Shown here: in pieces, positions 27,136-36,429 of the stretch
Layout: every line of letters starts with the position of its first letter
Position numbering within the stretch: the first letter of the stretch is position 1
From: Burkholderiaceae bacterium
GTDB lineage: Bacteria; Pseudomonadota; Gammaproteobacteria; Burkholderiales; Burkholderiaceae_C
Reading direction: 5' to 3'
NCBI GenBank assembly: GCA_024710165.1
Contig: JANJVG010000092.1
Span: forward strand, 1 to 54,148
DNA length: 54,148 nt
Made by a program: the position numbers and the translations under genes
Notes under the pieces: generated by a model
The model's input: only the letters and a program-made list of their open reading frames with translations
Database searches by the model: none
What the model was told of the DNA's origin: nothing

Positions 27136-29331
27136 ATGCCTGAAAATGGCCCCATGAACGTCCAGCAACTCGAAAACGAACTCTGGGAAGCCGCCGACCA
27201 GCTGCGCGCCAACTCCAAGCTCACCGCCGCCGAATACGCCATGCCGGTGCTCGGCCTGATCTTCCTGCGCCATGCCGACAACCGCTTCAAGGCCTACCTG
27301 CCCGAGATCGAGGCCGACATCCCGCCGCAGGTGCCGGCCACCCAGCGCGAGACACTGATCAAGCTGGGCTTTCAGGGCAAGGCCGCCATCTACCTGCCCG
27401 AAACGGCGCGCTTCGACCGCATCGCCAGCCTGCCGCAAGGGGCGAACGTAGGCGAGGTGATCGACCGCGCCATGGACGTGATCGAGGCCGAATATGAGGT
27501 GCTGAAGGGCGCGCTGCCGCGCGGTTACCCGGCCTTCGAGACCGACCTGTTGGCCGAGCTGGTGAAGATCTTCGACCGCCCCGCCATCAAGGCAGCCACC
27601 GGCGACGTGTTCGGGCGCATCTACGAATACTTCCTCAACAAGTTCGCCATGAGCGGTGCGCAGGAAGGCGGCGAGTTCTTCACGCCGCCCTCGTTGGTGC
27701 GCATGATCGTCAACATCATCGAGCCCGACCACGGCCTGGTGCTGGATCCGGCTTGCGGATCTGCCGGCATGTTTGTGCAGACCGGCCACTTCATCGAAGA
27801 CGTGCGCCACAGACTAGCCAACGACGCCGTCACCTTCCACGGCCAGGAAAAAAGCGACACCAACACCAAGCTCGCGCGCATGAACCTGGTGGTGCATGGG
27901 CTGGATGCCTCCAACATCCGGCAGGGCAACACCTTTTACGACCAGGTGGATCACCTCATCGGCCAGTGCGATTTCGTCATGGCCAACCCGCCCTTTAACG
28001 TGGACGGTGTGGACACCAAGAAGGTGGAGGGCCAGGCCACAGACAGCGGGCGTCTGCCCTTCGGTCTGCCCGGCACCAATGCCAAGACCGGCGCCATCAG
28101 CAACGCCAACAGCCTGTGGATTCAGTATTTCTACGCCTACCTGAACGACACGGGCCGCGCCGGTTTCGTGATGGCGTCCAGCGCCTCAGATGCCGGCAAC
28201 AAAGACCGCGACATCCGCGAAAAGCTGGTCAAGACCGGCCACGTCGACGTGATGATGGCCATCGGCAACAAGTTTTTCTACACCCGCAGCCTGCCCTGCA
28301 CGCTGTGGTTTTTCGACAAGGGCAAGCCGCAGGACCTGCAAGACCAGGTGCTGATGATCGACGCGCGCAACGTCTACCACGTCGTTTCGGCGCGCTCGCA
28401 CGTCTTCACCGAAGAGCAGCACGCCAACCTCAACGCCATCGTCTGGCTGTACCGGGGCGAGACTGAGAAGTTCGTGGCGCTCGTCGCCCGCTACCAGCGG
28501 AAGGTGGAGGAATGGCTGGCCGCCATACCCGAGCGCATCGCCGCCGACACCGCTGCGGTGGAAGGCCTGGCCACCCAGCTGCAGCAGTTCGCGCATAGGG
28601 CCACGCTGGCCGAACTGAACGCCGACCAGCCCGAGGATGCGCAACTCACTCAGGCTAAGCTCGACGCATTCAAGGCAGACCTGGCTGCCGCCCACGCTGA
28701 CACTCACGCGGCAGATGCCATCGTGGCACTGCTGACTGCCTGCACCCAAGCCCGCGCCGCTGTCGCCCAGGCCGACCTTGCCAACCACGCCGGGCAGGTG
28801 GCGCTGCAAGCCACACTCGATGCCCTGGCGCCGCAGCTCAAAGCCATGGGCAAGACCCTGGAAGCCCGCCACAAGCAGTGGCTCAAGCTGCTGGACAGCG
28901 CAGAAAAGCAATTACGTGCCCGGCAGAGCAAGGCCTTCGACGGCAAGGCCGCGCGCGAGGCCAAGCGTGCCTTGCTGGCCGCCGACGTCAAGAAGGACGA
29001 AGCCCCCACCGTGCGCGACGCGGTGCTCGACGCGCTGAAGCAGGCCGTCTACTTCATCCATCAGGTGCATTGGTTGCATAGTCGCTTTCCGGATGGCGTG
29101 TTCGACGCCGTACCAGGCCTGTGCAAGTCCGTCACGCTGGATGAGATCGCCGCCAACGACTATTCGCTCACGCCGGGGCGCTACGTGGGGGTGGCGGCAG
29201 CAGCGGCCGAAGATGAAGATGACTTCGTCGAAAAACTGCGTGAGATCCACGATGAGCTTGCCGACCTGAACGACAAGGCGGTGGAACTGGCGGGTCGGAT
29301 TGCCGGCAACTTTGAGGAGTTGCTGGGATGA
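27136..29331 (+). CDS. hsdM: Type I restriction-modification methyltransferase subunit HsdM
   Basis: 731 residues. The ATG at 27136 is preferred because GAGGTG (27122-27127) lies eight bases before it; many relatives begin at MNVQQLENELWEAADQLRAN, the ATG at 27154. The adenine N6-methyltransferase motifs are intact: VLDPACGSAGMF (about 200-212) for SAM binding and NPPF (284-287) for catalysis. After about residue 450 there is a long helical, probably coiled-coil extension, which makes it longer than classical HsdM (about 500) but typical of a recognised long subclass. With HsdS it forms the modification enzyme; with HsdR the restriction complex. It overlaps hsdS by 4 bases. Confidence 0.96.
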   Translation: MPENGPMNVQQLENELWEAADQLRANSKLTAAEYAMPVLGLIFLRHADNRFKAYLPEIEADIPPQVPATQRETLIKLGFQGKAAIYLPETARFDRIASLPQGANVGEVIDRAMDVIEAEYEVLKGALPRGYPAFETDLLAELVKIFDRPAIKAATGDVFGRIYEYFLNKFAMSGAQEGGEFFTPPSLVRMIVNIIEPDHGLVLDPACGSAGMFVQTGHFIEDVRHRLANDAVTFHGQEKSDTNTKLARMNLVVHGLDASNIRQGNTFYDQVDHLIGQCDFVMANPPFNVDGVDTKKVEGQATDSGRLPFGLPGTNAKTGAISNANSLWIQYFYAYLNDTGRAGFVMASSASDAGNKDRDIREKLVKTGHVDVMMAIGNKFFYTRSLPCTLWFFDKGKPQDLQDQVLMIDARNVYHVVSARSHVFTEEQHANLNAIVWLYRGETEKFVALVARYQRKVEEWLAAIPERIAADTAAVEGLATQLQQFAHRATLAELNADQPEDAQLTQAKLDAFKADLAAAHADTHAADAIVALLTACTQARAAVAQADLANHAGQVALQATLDALAPQLKAMGKTLEARHKQWLKLLDSAEKQLRARQSKAFDGKAAREAKRALLAADVKKDEAPTVRDAVLDALKQAVYFIHQVHWLHSRFPDGVFDAVPGLCKSVTLDEIAANDYSLTPGRYVGVAAAAAEDEDDFVEKLREIHDELADLNDKAVELAGRIAGNFEELLG

Positions 29332-30500
29332 CGCAGCTCGGTGACGTGACCGAGATGCTGGTTGGCTTCGCCTTCAAGAGCGCTGGCTTTCTTGATGCGG
29401 ATTCGGATGGAGTTCGTCTACTGCGCGGTGACAACGTCCAGCAGGGCTACATCCGCTGGGGCGATAAGACAAAGAAGTGGCCGACAGCGGAGTGCGATGA
29501 ACTGGAGCGTTACCAGCTCGCAGAGAACGATGTGATCCTCGCCATGGATCGCCCCATCGTCGGGGATGGGCTAAAGATGGCCTGGATCAAGCCGGAGGAC
29601 TTACCTGCGCTCCTTGTGCAGCGAGTTTGCCGATTGCGCGGTAAGCCAGGCTTGGCACTGACGAGCTTCATTCGCTACGTCTTGGCGGCTCCCGAGTTTT
29701 CCGCGCACATTCACCGGATCACCACAGGCGCCAACATCCCACACATCAGCGGCAAAGACATTGCAGCATACGAGTTCAATTTGCCTGACTTGGCCGACCA
29801 GGCTCGCATCGTTGATTGCTTGTCCGTATACGACGATCTGATCGCCACCAACCAGCGTCGCATCGCCTTGCTCGAGGAAGCCGCCCGCCGTCTGTACCGC
29901 GAGTGGTTCGTGCACCTGCGCTTTCCTGGCCATGAATCGGTGCCGGTGAGGGATGGGGTGCCGGAGGGGTGGGAGCAGAAACCACTGGGAGACATTGCTC
30001 CGCTGAACTACGGTAAGGCGCTGAAATCCACCGACCGCAAGGATGGCATGGTGCCGGTCTATGGGTCTAGTGGCATCGTCGGCACTCACAATCTGGCGCT
30101 GGTAGGCAGCGGTGCCATCGTTGTTGGCCGGAAGGGGAATGTCGGCAGCTTGTATTTCTCGCCTGTGCCATGCTTCCCGATTGATACGGTGTACTACATC
30201 GTTCCTGCGCAGACATCCTATTGGCTCTTTCTAGCGTTGCACCAGTTGAACTTCATCAGCAGCGATGCCGCTGTGCCCGGTCTGAATAGAACCTACGCGC
30301 ATTCGCTTCCAGTTCTTCAGCCTAGCAATGATGTGGCCGAAGCCTTCGAACGATTGGTTCGGCCAGTGTTTGAGCAAGTCCAGCAGCTGACGGCGCAGAA
30401 CGCAAAACTCAACCGAACCCGCGACCTCTTACTCCCCAAACTGATGTCTGGCCAGCTCGATGTGTCCGGCATCCGTCTGCCCGAGGAGGTCGCGGCATGA
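29328..30500 (+). CDS. hsdS: Type I restriction-modification specificity subunit HsdS
   Basis: 390 residues; the ATG at 29328 overlaps the hsdM stop. Two target-recognition domains (about 1-150 and 205-340) are separated by a conserved helical spacer (DQARIVDCLSVYDDLIATNQ, RLYREWFVHLRFPGH) and followed by a second helix (QVQQLTAQNAKLNRTRDLLL). Each recognition domain reads one half of a bipartite target. Some rows of the second domain fall to about 48% GC, much below the flanks, as expected for horizontally exchanged recognition domains. The recognised sequence cannot be predicted. Its stop overlaps the DUF3800 gene start by 4 bases, so all three are translationally coupled. Confidence 0.95.
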   Translation: MTQLGDVTEMLVGFAFKSAGFLDADSDGVRLLRGDNVQQGYIRWGDKTKKWPTAECDELERYQLAENDVILAMDRPIVGDGLKMAWIKPEDLPALLVQRVCRLRGKPGLALTSFIRYVLAAPEFSAHIHRITTGANIPHISGKDIAAYEFNLPDLADQARIVDCLSVYDDLIATNQRRIALLEEAARRLYREWFVHLRFPGHESVPVRDGVPEGWEQKPLGDIAPLNYGKALKSTDRKDGMVPVYGSSGIVGTHNLALVGSGAIVVGRKGNVGSLYFSPVPCFPIDTVYYIVPAQTSYWLFLALHQLNFISSDAAVPGLNRTYAHSLPVLQPSNDVAEAFERLVRPVFEQVQQLTAQNAKLNRTRDLLLPKLMSGQLDVSGIRLPEEVAA

Positions 30501-31273
30501 CCGAACCGGTGGCGAGCTACGTCATCCCTCGGGCCGGTGGCGGCCACAGCGACTACATCGTTTACGTGGACGAGAGCGGTGACCACAGCCTCACGTCCAT
30601 CGACCCGGACTACCCGGTGTTCGTGCTGTCGTTCTGCATCTTCCGCAAGGCCGAGTACGCGCAGGCGGTGACGCCGGTCATCCGGCAACTGAAGTTCGCC
30701 ACCTTCGGCCACGACATGGTGGTGCTGCACGAGGCGGACATCCGGCGCAAGAAAGGGGCTTTCTCGCGGCTATCGAAAGAACCGCGCGAGGCGTTCCTCA
30801 ACACGCTGACCGACATCATTGGCGAAGCCGACTTCCAATTGGTGGCTGTGGTGATCGACAAGCGCAAGCTCAAGGACCGTTACAACAGCCCGGCCCACCC
30901 GTACCACCTGGCGCTGGAGTTCGGGCTGGAGCGCATCTATCGGCTGCTCAAGGGCGCGGGCCAGGACGACGCGCTGACCTACATCGTGTGCGAAGCGCGC
31001 GGGGCCAAGGAAGACGCTGAGCTGGAGCTGGAGTTCCGCCGCATCCGTGACGGTGCGAACTACTTCCACCGCCCCTTGCCGTTCGACCTGATCATTGCCG
31101 ACAAGAAGACCAACTCGGAAGGCCTGCAACTGGCCGACCTGACGGCGCGGCCGATCGGCTTGACGGTGCTACGGCCGGAACAGGCCAACCGAGCGGCAGA
31201 GGTGCTGGAGGGGAAGTTCTACCGGGACAAGGCCGGCAACAAGGTGGGCATGGGGCTGAAGGTGTTTCCGTGA
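30497..31273 (+). CDS. DUF3800 protein within the hsd operon
   Basis: 258 residues; the ATG at 30497 overlaps the hsdS stop (ATGA). The N-terminal YVDESGDH (Asp25-Glu26-Ser27-Gly28) is the DUF3800 hallmark, and the C-terminal LIIADKKTNSEGLQLADLTA carries the conserved Lys/Asn/Gln/Asp motif near the end of the fold. DUF3800 has an RNase H-like fold with acidic residues that could bind metal; its function is uncharacterised, but members are frequent in mobile and defence islands. The coupling to hsdS suggests an accessory role in restriction, its control, or a stand-alone defence function. hsdR begins 171 bases later. GC content matches the flanks better than hsdS does. Confidence 0.88.
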   Translation: MTEPVASYVIPRAGGGHSDYIVYVDESGDHSLTSIDPDYPVFVLSFCIFRKAEYAQAVTPVIRQLKFATFGHDMVVLHEADIRRKKGAFSRLSKEPREAFLNTLTDIIGEADFQLVAVVIDKRKLKDRYNSPAHPYHLALEFGLERIYRLLKGAGQDDALTYIVCEARGAKEDAELELEFRRIRDGANYFHRPLPFDLIIADKKTNSEGLQLADLTARPIGLTVLRPEQANRAAEVLEGKFYRDKAGNKVGMGLKVFP

Positions 31274-31303
31274 GCAGCGAAAACCGAACCCCAGAAAGCA
31301 GAA

Positions 31304-31327
31304 GGGCCCCTGTAGTACCAGGAGCCC
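31304..31327. promoter_or_regulatory. Hairpin between the DUF3800 gene and hsdR
   Basis: GGGCCCCTG (31304-31312) pairs with CAGGAGCCC (31319-31327) with one mismatch around TAGTAC. No T-run follows on the plus strand. It sits in the 171-base gap that breaks the otherwise overlapping hsd genes and may attenuate hsdR expression or protect the upstream mRNA end. Confidence 0.4.
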
Positions 31328-31444
31328 AACGCCGGCCGCGTAGTCGCAACCCATTTGCCCGCAATGATAGCGGATCGACCATGACTTGACAAGATAGCCG
31401 GGCGCCGCCCGTGGCGGGCCTGGGTGCTGGAGGGAAACAAGAAG

Positions 31445-34400
31445 ATGGCCAAGAAGGACTATTCCGAAGACCTGTTAATCCAGGCGCCGACGGCCGAACT
31501 GCTGGAAAATCAGCTCGGCTGGCAAACCGTGTTCGCCCAGGACGACGAGGACTTCGGGCCCGACAGCCTTCTGGGCCGCAGCAACGACACCGAGGTGCTG
31601 CTGAATCGCGAGGTGCTGGCCGCGCTCAAGCGTCTGAACCCGGGCCTGCCACCCGAGGCCTACAGCCAGGCTCTGGCGCAGGTGCTGCTGGACGACATCA
31701 CCAAGTCGCTGATCGCCCTGAACGAAGAGAAGTACAAGCTGTTGCGCGACGGCGTGCCGGTGAAGTACCGCGATGCAGCCGGCCGCTGGGTGGACAAGCG
31801 CCTGCGCCTGATCGACTTCGACCGCCCTGACAACAACCGCTACCAGGCCGTGCGCGAGCTGTGGGTGCGCGGGCGCCTGTGGCTGCGACGCCCAGACGTG
31901 ATCGGCTATGTCAATGGCCTGCCGCTGGTGTTCATCGAGCTCAAACGCTTCGAGGTGCACATCGACAGCGCCTACAAGAAGAACTACAGCGACTACCTGG
32001 ACACCATCCCGCACCTGTTCCACTGGAATGCGCTGGTGGTGATCTCCAACGGCCACGATGCACAGTATGGGTCGCTGACCAGCACCCGCGAGCACTTCTA
32101 CCGCTGGAAGCGGCTGGACGAGGACAACCCCGAGCCGGGCAAGGACCAGCCCCTGTTGCCCATCTTGCTCAAGGGCATGCTGGACAAGGCCCGTCTGCTG
32201 GACATCGTCGAAAACTTTGTGCTGTTTGATGCCAGCGAAGGGGGCACACACAAGATCGTGGCGCGCAACCACCAGTACCTTGGCGTCAACCGGGTGATCG
32301 AGCGCCTCACGTCGGACGATCCGACGATCAGGGCCGAGGTGCGGGCCGGGCAGCTGGGCGTGTTCTGGCACACGCAGGGCTCGGGCAAGTCGTATTCGAT
32401 GGTGTTTCTGACCGAAAAGATCCACCGCAAGATCTCGGGCAGCTACACCTTTGTGGTCATCACCGACCGCACGGAGCTGGACGACCAGATTGCCTCCACC
32501 TACACCAATGCCGGTCGCGCCAACAGCAAGACGGATCAGGCCTCCAGTGGCGACGCCTTGCGCAAGATGCTGCGAGACCAGAACCGCCGCTATGTGTTCG
32601 GCCTGATCCAAAAATACCGCGAGCGGGTGTTGGATGCCTATTCGGAGCGCGACGCCATCATCGTCATCAGCGACGAGGCGCACCGCACCCAATATGGCCG
32701 CCTGGCATTGAACATGCGCAAGGGGCTGCCGCATGCCAAGTTTCTGGGCTTTACGGGCACGCCCCTGATCGACCCCGGTGAGAAGCAGCTGACGCGCGAG
32801 GTGTTTGGCGACTACGTGTCGATCTACGACTTCCAGCGTGCGGTGGCCGATGGCGCGACGCTGCCTTTGTTCTACGAGAACCGGGGCGAAAAACTGAAGA
32901 TTGTCGACCCCAAGGTCAGCGAACGGATTGCGGACCACATCGAAGCTGCGCGGCAGGCCGCCACGCTGGACGATCCGTGGACTGACGAGAAGGAGGAAAA
33001 GCTCTACCGGGAGCTGGCGCGCGACTACCCCATCTTGACCTCGCCCACGCGGCTGGAGAAGGTGGCGCAGGATTTCGTCGATCACTTCCACCAGCGCTGG
33101 AAGGTGGTCGACACCGGCGGCGGCAAGGCCATGGTGGTCTGCCTGGACAAGATCACCTGCGTGAAGATGCACGATCTCGTCAAGGCCAAGTGGCAGGAGA
33201 GGGCCGCCCAGTTGGAGGCGAGCGTGGCCGCCGAGGAGGCGCTGTTCGCCGCCAAGGGCAAGGCCCTGCCGAAGCTGTTGCAACAGCGCCGCGAACAGGT
33301 CGAGTGGATGAGGGCCACCGAATGCTGCGTGGTGGTCTCGCAGGAGCAGGGCGAGGTGGCCGAGTTTGCCAAGTGGCGCAACTTTCACAACGATCCGCTG
33401 GACATCACGCCGCACCGCGAGAAGATGGTCAAGCGCAACCTGGAGAAGGAGTTCAAGCAGGCCGAGAACCCGTTCCGCATCGCCATCGTCTGCGCCATGT
33501 GGCTGACAGGCTTCGACGTGAAATGTCTGGCCACTCTGTACCTCGACAAGCCGATGCAGGGCCACACGCTGATGCAGGCCATCGCTCGCGTCAACCGTGT
33601 GGGTGGGGGCAAGAAGCACGGCCTGATCATTGACTACAACGGCATGCTCAAGAGCCTGCGCAAGGCGCTGGCTACGTTTGCCCAGGGTGACCGCGCCGGT
33701 ACCGGCAAGGGCGAAGGCGAGCAGAACACGGTGCGCGACGACTCGGAAGCGCTGGCCGAGTACGCCCAGAGCCTGAAGGCGGCCAGGGACTTTCTGGGAG
33801 ACCTTGGCTTTGAACTGGAAAAGCTGATTGCCGCCAAGGGCTTCGACAAGCAGCAGCAAATCCTGGTCGCGGTGAACTTGCTGTGCGAAGGCGACGAGCG
33901 CCGCAAGACCTATCAGGTGATCGTGGAGGATGTGCAGGCCCGCCACCGGGGCCTGTTCCCGCACCCTGGTCTGTTCGACTTCGATGCCCAAGAAAGCGCC
34001 GTCACTGCGATTTACAACAAGCTACAGGACGCCCGAGTAACGCCCGACGTCAGCGCACTGCTGCAGGACTTGTACGAAGTGGTCGACACAGCACTGACGA
34101 CGGATGGCAAACCAGCCCCAGCCGTGGCGAACCAGGGCCATGCGCGGTACGACCTTTCCAACATCGACTTTTCACGACTGCGGGCCGAGTTTGAAAAATC
34201 GCCGTTCAAGAACGTGGTCACGCTGAACCTGAAGGAAAAAATCGAAGAGCGGCTGGCGATGATGGTGGCGCGCAACCCGACCCGCGTCGACCTGTACGAG
34301 CGCTATCAGGAGATCGTTCAGGAATACAACAAGGACAAGGATGCCGCCGAAATCCAGAAGGTGATGGACGACCTGTTCACCTTCAACGACAACCTCAACG

Positions 34401-34741
34401 ACGAAGAAAAGCGTTACCTGCGCGAGGGGCTGGAGAGCGAAGACCAATTGGCCGTTTTCGATCTGTTGCAGAAGGACAGCCTGACCAAGGGCGACCGTGA
34501 TGCCATCAAGAAGGTGGCCAAGGAGCTATTGGACAAGCTTGCCAGCGGCAAGCTGCAGATTGATCACTGGCGCGAGAAGGCCACGGCGCAGGCCCAGGTC
34601 AAGGCCGAGATCATCAAGCACTTGTTCGCGCACCTGCCGTCAGGTGCCTACGACGCTGACGAAATCAACCTCAAGGCCAACGCCGTGTTTGCGCACATTT
34701 ACACGGCTGGCCTGGGCGCAGGGGCGCGAACCTTGCACTGA
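31445..34741 (+). CDS. hsdR: Type I restriction endonuclease subunit HsdR
   Basis: 1098 residues from the ATG at 31445, with GGAGGG at 31429-31434; an in-frame start at 31424 is less likely. The N-terminal PD-(D/E)XK nuclease has PDVIGY followed by FIELKR (Glu165, Lys167). The SF2 translocase has Walker A GSGKS (312-316) in WHTQGSGKSYS, DEAH at 410-413, and GFTGTPL and QAIARVNRVGGGKKHG as later motifs. The C-terminal 250 residues are helical and should dock on HsdM/HsdS. All catalytic residues are present, so the system should cut unmodified DNA. The 171-base gap upstream could let hsdR be expressed separately from modification. Confidence 0.96.
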   Translation: MAKKDYSEDLLIQAPTAELLENQLGWQTVFAQDDEDFGPDSLLGRSNDTEVLLNREVLAALKRLNPGLPPEAYSQALAQVLLDDITKSLIALNEEKYKLLRDGVPVKYRDAAGRWVDKRLRLIDFDRPDNNRYQAVRELWVRGRLWLRRPDVIGYVNGLPLVFIELKRFEVHIDSAYKKNYSDYLDTIPHLFHWNALVVISNGHDAQYGSLTSTREHFYRWKRLDEDNPEPGKDQPLLPILLKGMLDKARLLDIVENFVLFDASEGGTHKIVARNHQYLGVNRVIERLTSDDPTIRAEVRAGQLGVFWHTQGSGKSYSMVFLTEKIHRKISGSYTFVVITDRTELDDQIASTYTNAGRANSKTDQASSGDALRKMLRDQNRRYVFGLIQKYRERVLDAYSERDAIIVISDEAHRTQYGRLALNMRKGLPHAKFLGFTGTPLIDPGEKQLTREVFGDYVSIYDFQRAVADGATLPLFYENRGEKLKIVDPKVSERIADHIEAARQAATLDDPWTDEKEEKLYRELARDYPILTSPTRLEKVAQDFVDHFHQRWKVVDTGGGKAMVVCLDKITCVKMHDLVKAKWQERAAQLEASVAAEEALFAAKGKALPKLLQQRREQVEWMRATECCVVVSQEQGEVAEFAKWRNFHNDPLDITPHREKMVKRNLEKEFKQAENPFRIAIVCAMWLTGFDVKCLATLYLDKPMQGHTLMQAIARVNRVGGGKKHGLIIDYNGMLKSLRKALATFAQGDRAGTGKGEGEQNTVRDDSEALAEYAQSLKAARDFLGDLGFELEKLIAAKGFDKQQQILVAVNLLCEGDERRKTYQVIVEDVQARHRGLFPHPGLFDFDAQESAVTAIYNKLQDARVTPDVSALLQDLYEVVDTALTTDGKPAPAVANQGHARYDLSNIDFSRLRAEFEKSPFKNVVTLNLKEKIEERLAMMVARNPTRVDLYERYQEIVQEYNKDKDAAEIQKVMDDLFTFNDNLNDEEKRYLREGLESEDQLAVFDLLQKDSLTKGDRDAIKKVAKELLDKLASGKLQIDHWREKATAQAQVKAEIIKHLFAHLPSGAYDADEINLKANAVFAHIYTAGLGAGARTLH

Positions 34742-34777
34742 GAGGGTGCCGCTCCTGCCGCGACTGGGCGCAGCGCT

Positions 34778-35956
34778 TCACCCGTTGGCCTCGACCGCGA
34801 AGGTCAACCCGGCATTCGCCCGCAGCCGCTCGATCAGCGCCTGGCCCAGCGCCGGGGCGGTGGTCCAGATGCCGCCGGGCGTGCTGCGGTTCTCCAGCAG
34901 GCACACGGCGGCCTCGGAGATCATCTTGGAGGTGGAGCCGTAGCCGGGGTCGCGGTCGCCCGTTACGGCCACGCGCAGGCGGTGGCCCGCGGCGTCCTCG
35001 CCCACGAACAGCACGTCGTAGTGCCCGGCCTCGCGCTCTTCGCGCGAAGGGCCTTCACCCGGCTTGGGGCCGCTGTCTGAGCCCAGCGACTTGTCGGACG
35101 CCACGGCGTTGGCAAAAGCCTCGCCCTTGGCGCCGGGGCCGGTGACCAACATCTCGTCGTACACAAAGTCCTGGCCGTAGGCATGGCCCAGCAAAAAGTT
35201 GGAGCGGTGCACGTTGCGCGTGTTGATGGCCGCCATGACGAACGGTGCCACCCAGATGTCCGCGCCCAGCGCATCGTCCACCATGGGCTTGCTGCCCGAG
35301 GGCTGGCGCGGGCCGGTGAAGCCGGGTGTGAGCGCGAACGGGTCGCGCAGCAGGTCGAGCACACCGGGCTCGCTGGCGGCGGCCAGCGTGGCCTTGAGGC
35401 TGGCGGCCGTGCCGCCCGAGAAGGTGCCCTTCATCTTGCGCACCCGGCCGCGCACGCGGCTGGCGGGCTGGCCGAAGCGGGCTTGCATTTCGGTTTGCAG
35501 CAGGTACACGCCCAGGTCGAACGGGATCGAATCGAATCCGCACGAAAACACGATGCGCGCGCCGCTGGCCTTCGCCTGGGCTTCGTGCGCGTCGATCATG
35601 CGGCGCATCCAGGCGGGCTCGCCGCACAGGTCCACGTAGTCCACACCGGCATTGGCGCAGGCAGCCACGAGTTCGTTGCCGTAGAGCTGGTAGGGGCCCA
35701 CGGTGGTGAGCACCAGGCGGGTGCTGCCCATCAGTGCCTGCAGGCTGGCGGGGTTGCCGGTGTCGGTCACCACGAGCGGCGTGTCGGCCGGAGCGCCGAG
35801 TTCGTCACGCACGGCGGCGAGCTTCTCGGCGCTGCGCCCGCCCATGGCCCAGCGCAGGCCGCTGCCTTGGGGGTAACGCTGCAAGAGGTATTCGACCACC
35901 AGCCGACCGGTGAAGCCGGTGGCGCCGTGGACGACGAGGTCGAAGGGTTTGGTCAT
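34778..35956 (-). CDS. Saccharopine dehydrogenase-like NAD(P)-binding oxidoreductase
   Basis: 392 residues from the ATG at 35956 (MTKPFDLVV); the frame extends to 36085 through non-coding-looking sequence. The N-terminal Rossmann motif HGATGFTGRLVVEYLL is at residues 9-24, followed by GPYQLYGNELVAACANAGVD and YVDLCGEP, which fit the trans-acting enoyl reductase/saccharopine dehydrogenase-like family (as in mycobacterial lipid synthesis). KMKGTFSGGTAAS is also typical. The substrate is unknown; a lipid or acyl intermediate is a guess from relatives. It converges with hsdR (36-base gap) and diverges from a small membrane-protein gene, with a palindrome in the shared upstream region. Confidence 0.88.
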   Translation of the reverse strand: MTKPFDLVVHGATGFTGRLVVEYLLQRYPQGSGLRWAMGGRSAEKLAAVRDELGAPADTPLVVTDTGNPASLQALMGSTRLVLTTVGPYQLYGNELVAACANAGVDYVDLCGEPAWMRRMIDAHEAQAKASGARIVFSCGFDSIPFDLGVYLLQTEMQARFGQPASRVRGRVRKMKGTFSGGTAASLKATLAAASEPGVLDLLRDPFALTPGFTGPRQPSGSKPMVDDALGADIWVAPFVMAAINTRNVHRSNFLLGHAYGQDFVYDEMLVTGPGAKGEAFANAVASDKSLGSDSGPKPGEGPSREEREAGHYDVLFVGEDAAGHRLRVAVTGDRDPGYGSTSKMISEAAVCLLENRSTPGGIWTTAPALGQALIERLRANAGLTFAVEANG

Positions 35957-36077
35957 GGTGTGTTGCTTTCTGGGGGTGACTGGGTACGGGCATTGTGAAA
36001 GAAGGGTGCGGCACCAGGGTGTCGCAGACGCGCTGGCTGTGCGCAGTAAGGATTTTTGTGCAGTTTTCCTGGGCTGA

Positions 36078-36096
36078 AGTATCAAAAAAAGATACT
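36078..36096. promoter_or_regulatory. Palindrome, possible operator
   Basis: AGTATC (36078-36083) and GATACT (36091-36096) form a perfect inverted repeat around seven As. It lies in the divergent region between the oxidoreductase gene (minus) and the small membrane-protein gene (plus). On the minus strand it overlaps TTGATA, a possible -35 element. Confidence 0.4.
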
Positions 36097-36200
36097 AACG
36101 AGGCCGGGGCGAGCCGCTTTGGCATTCCAATGCGGACACCAGCGTGCCGCGCCTGCACCATGCGCCCCTGTTCCACCACGGCCCTCGCGCCCTCACCGCC

Positions 36201-36401
36201 ATGTCCGCTGTCCCCATCATCGTCCAGCGTCATACCTGTGTCTGGCAACTCCAGGTGTGGATCTCCTCCAGCGTTGTGGTGTTTCTCTGCGCGGTCGGCC
36301 TGGCCAAGATGCTGCGCGACCGCCACGAAGCCGATCTGCTCGAAGCGCGCCTGCAGGGCCGCCGTGAGGTTGCGCAAGCCGCCTCGGCCCCCACCGAATG
36401 A
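36201..36401 (+). CDS. Small single-span membrane protein
   Basis: 66 residues from the ATG at 36201 (MSAVPIIVQRH). One membrane span at about residues 18-34 (VWISSSVVVFLCAVGLAKML) is followed by a charged amphipathic cytoplasmic tail (RDRHEADLLEARLQGRREV). The frame extends to 36144 but that part is proline/histidine-rich and not protein-like. No strong ribosome-binding site. It lies 28 bases upstream of the next exported-protein gene and may be co-transcribed with it. Function unknown; the call rests on the clear membrane topology and clean gene context. Confidence 0.5.
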   Translation: MSAVPIIVQRHTCVWQLQVWISSSVVVFLCAVGLAKMLRDRHEADLLEARLQGRREVAQAASAPTE

Positions 36402-36429
36402 TGTGCTGCAACCCCAAGGAGATTTTTCG

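Noticed and set aside
31475-33991. Minus-strand frame of 838 codons opposite hsdR
   Set aside because: Antisense shadow; HsdR motifs are all on the plus strand.
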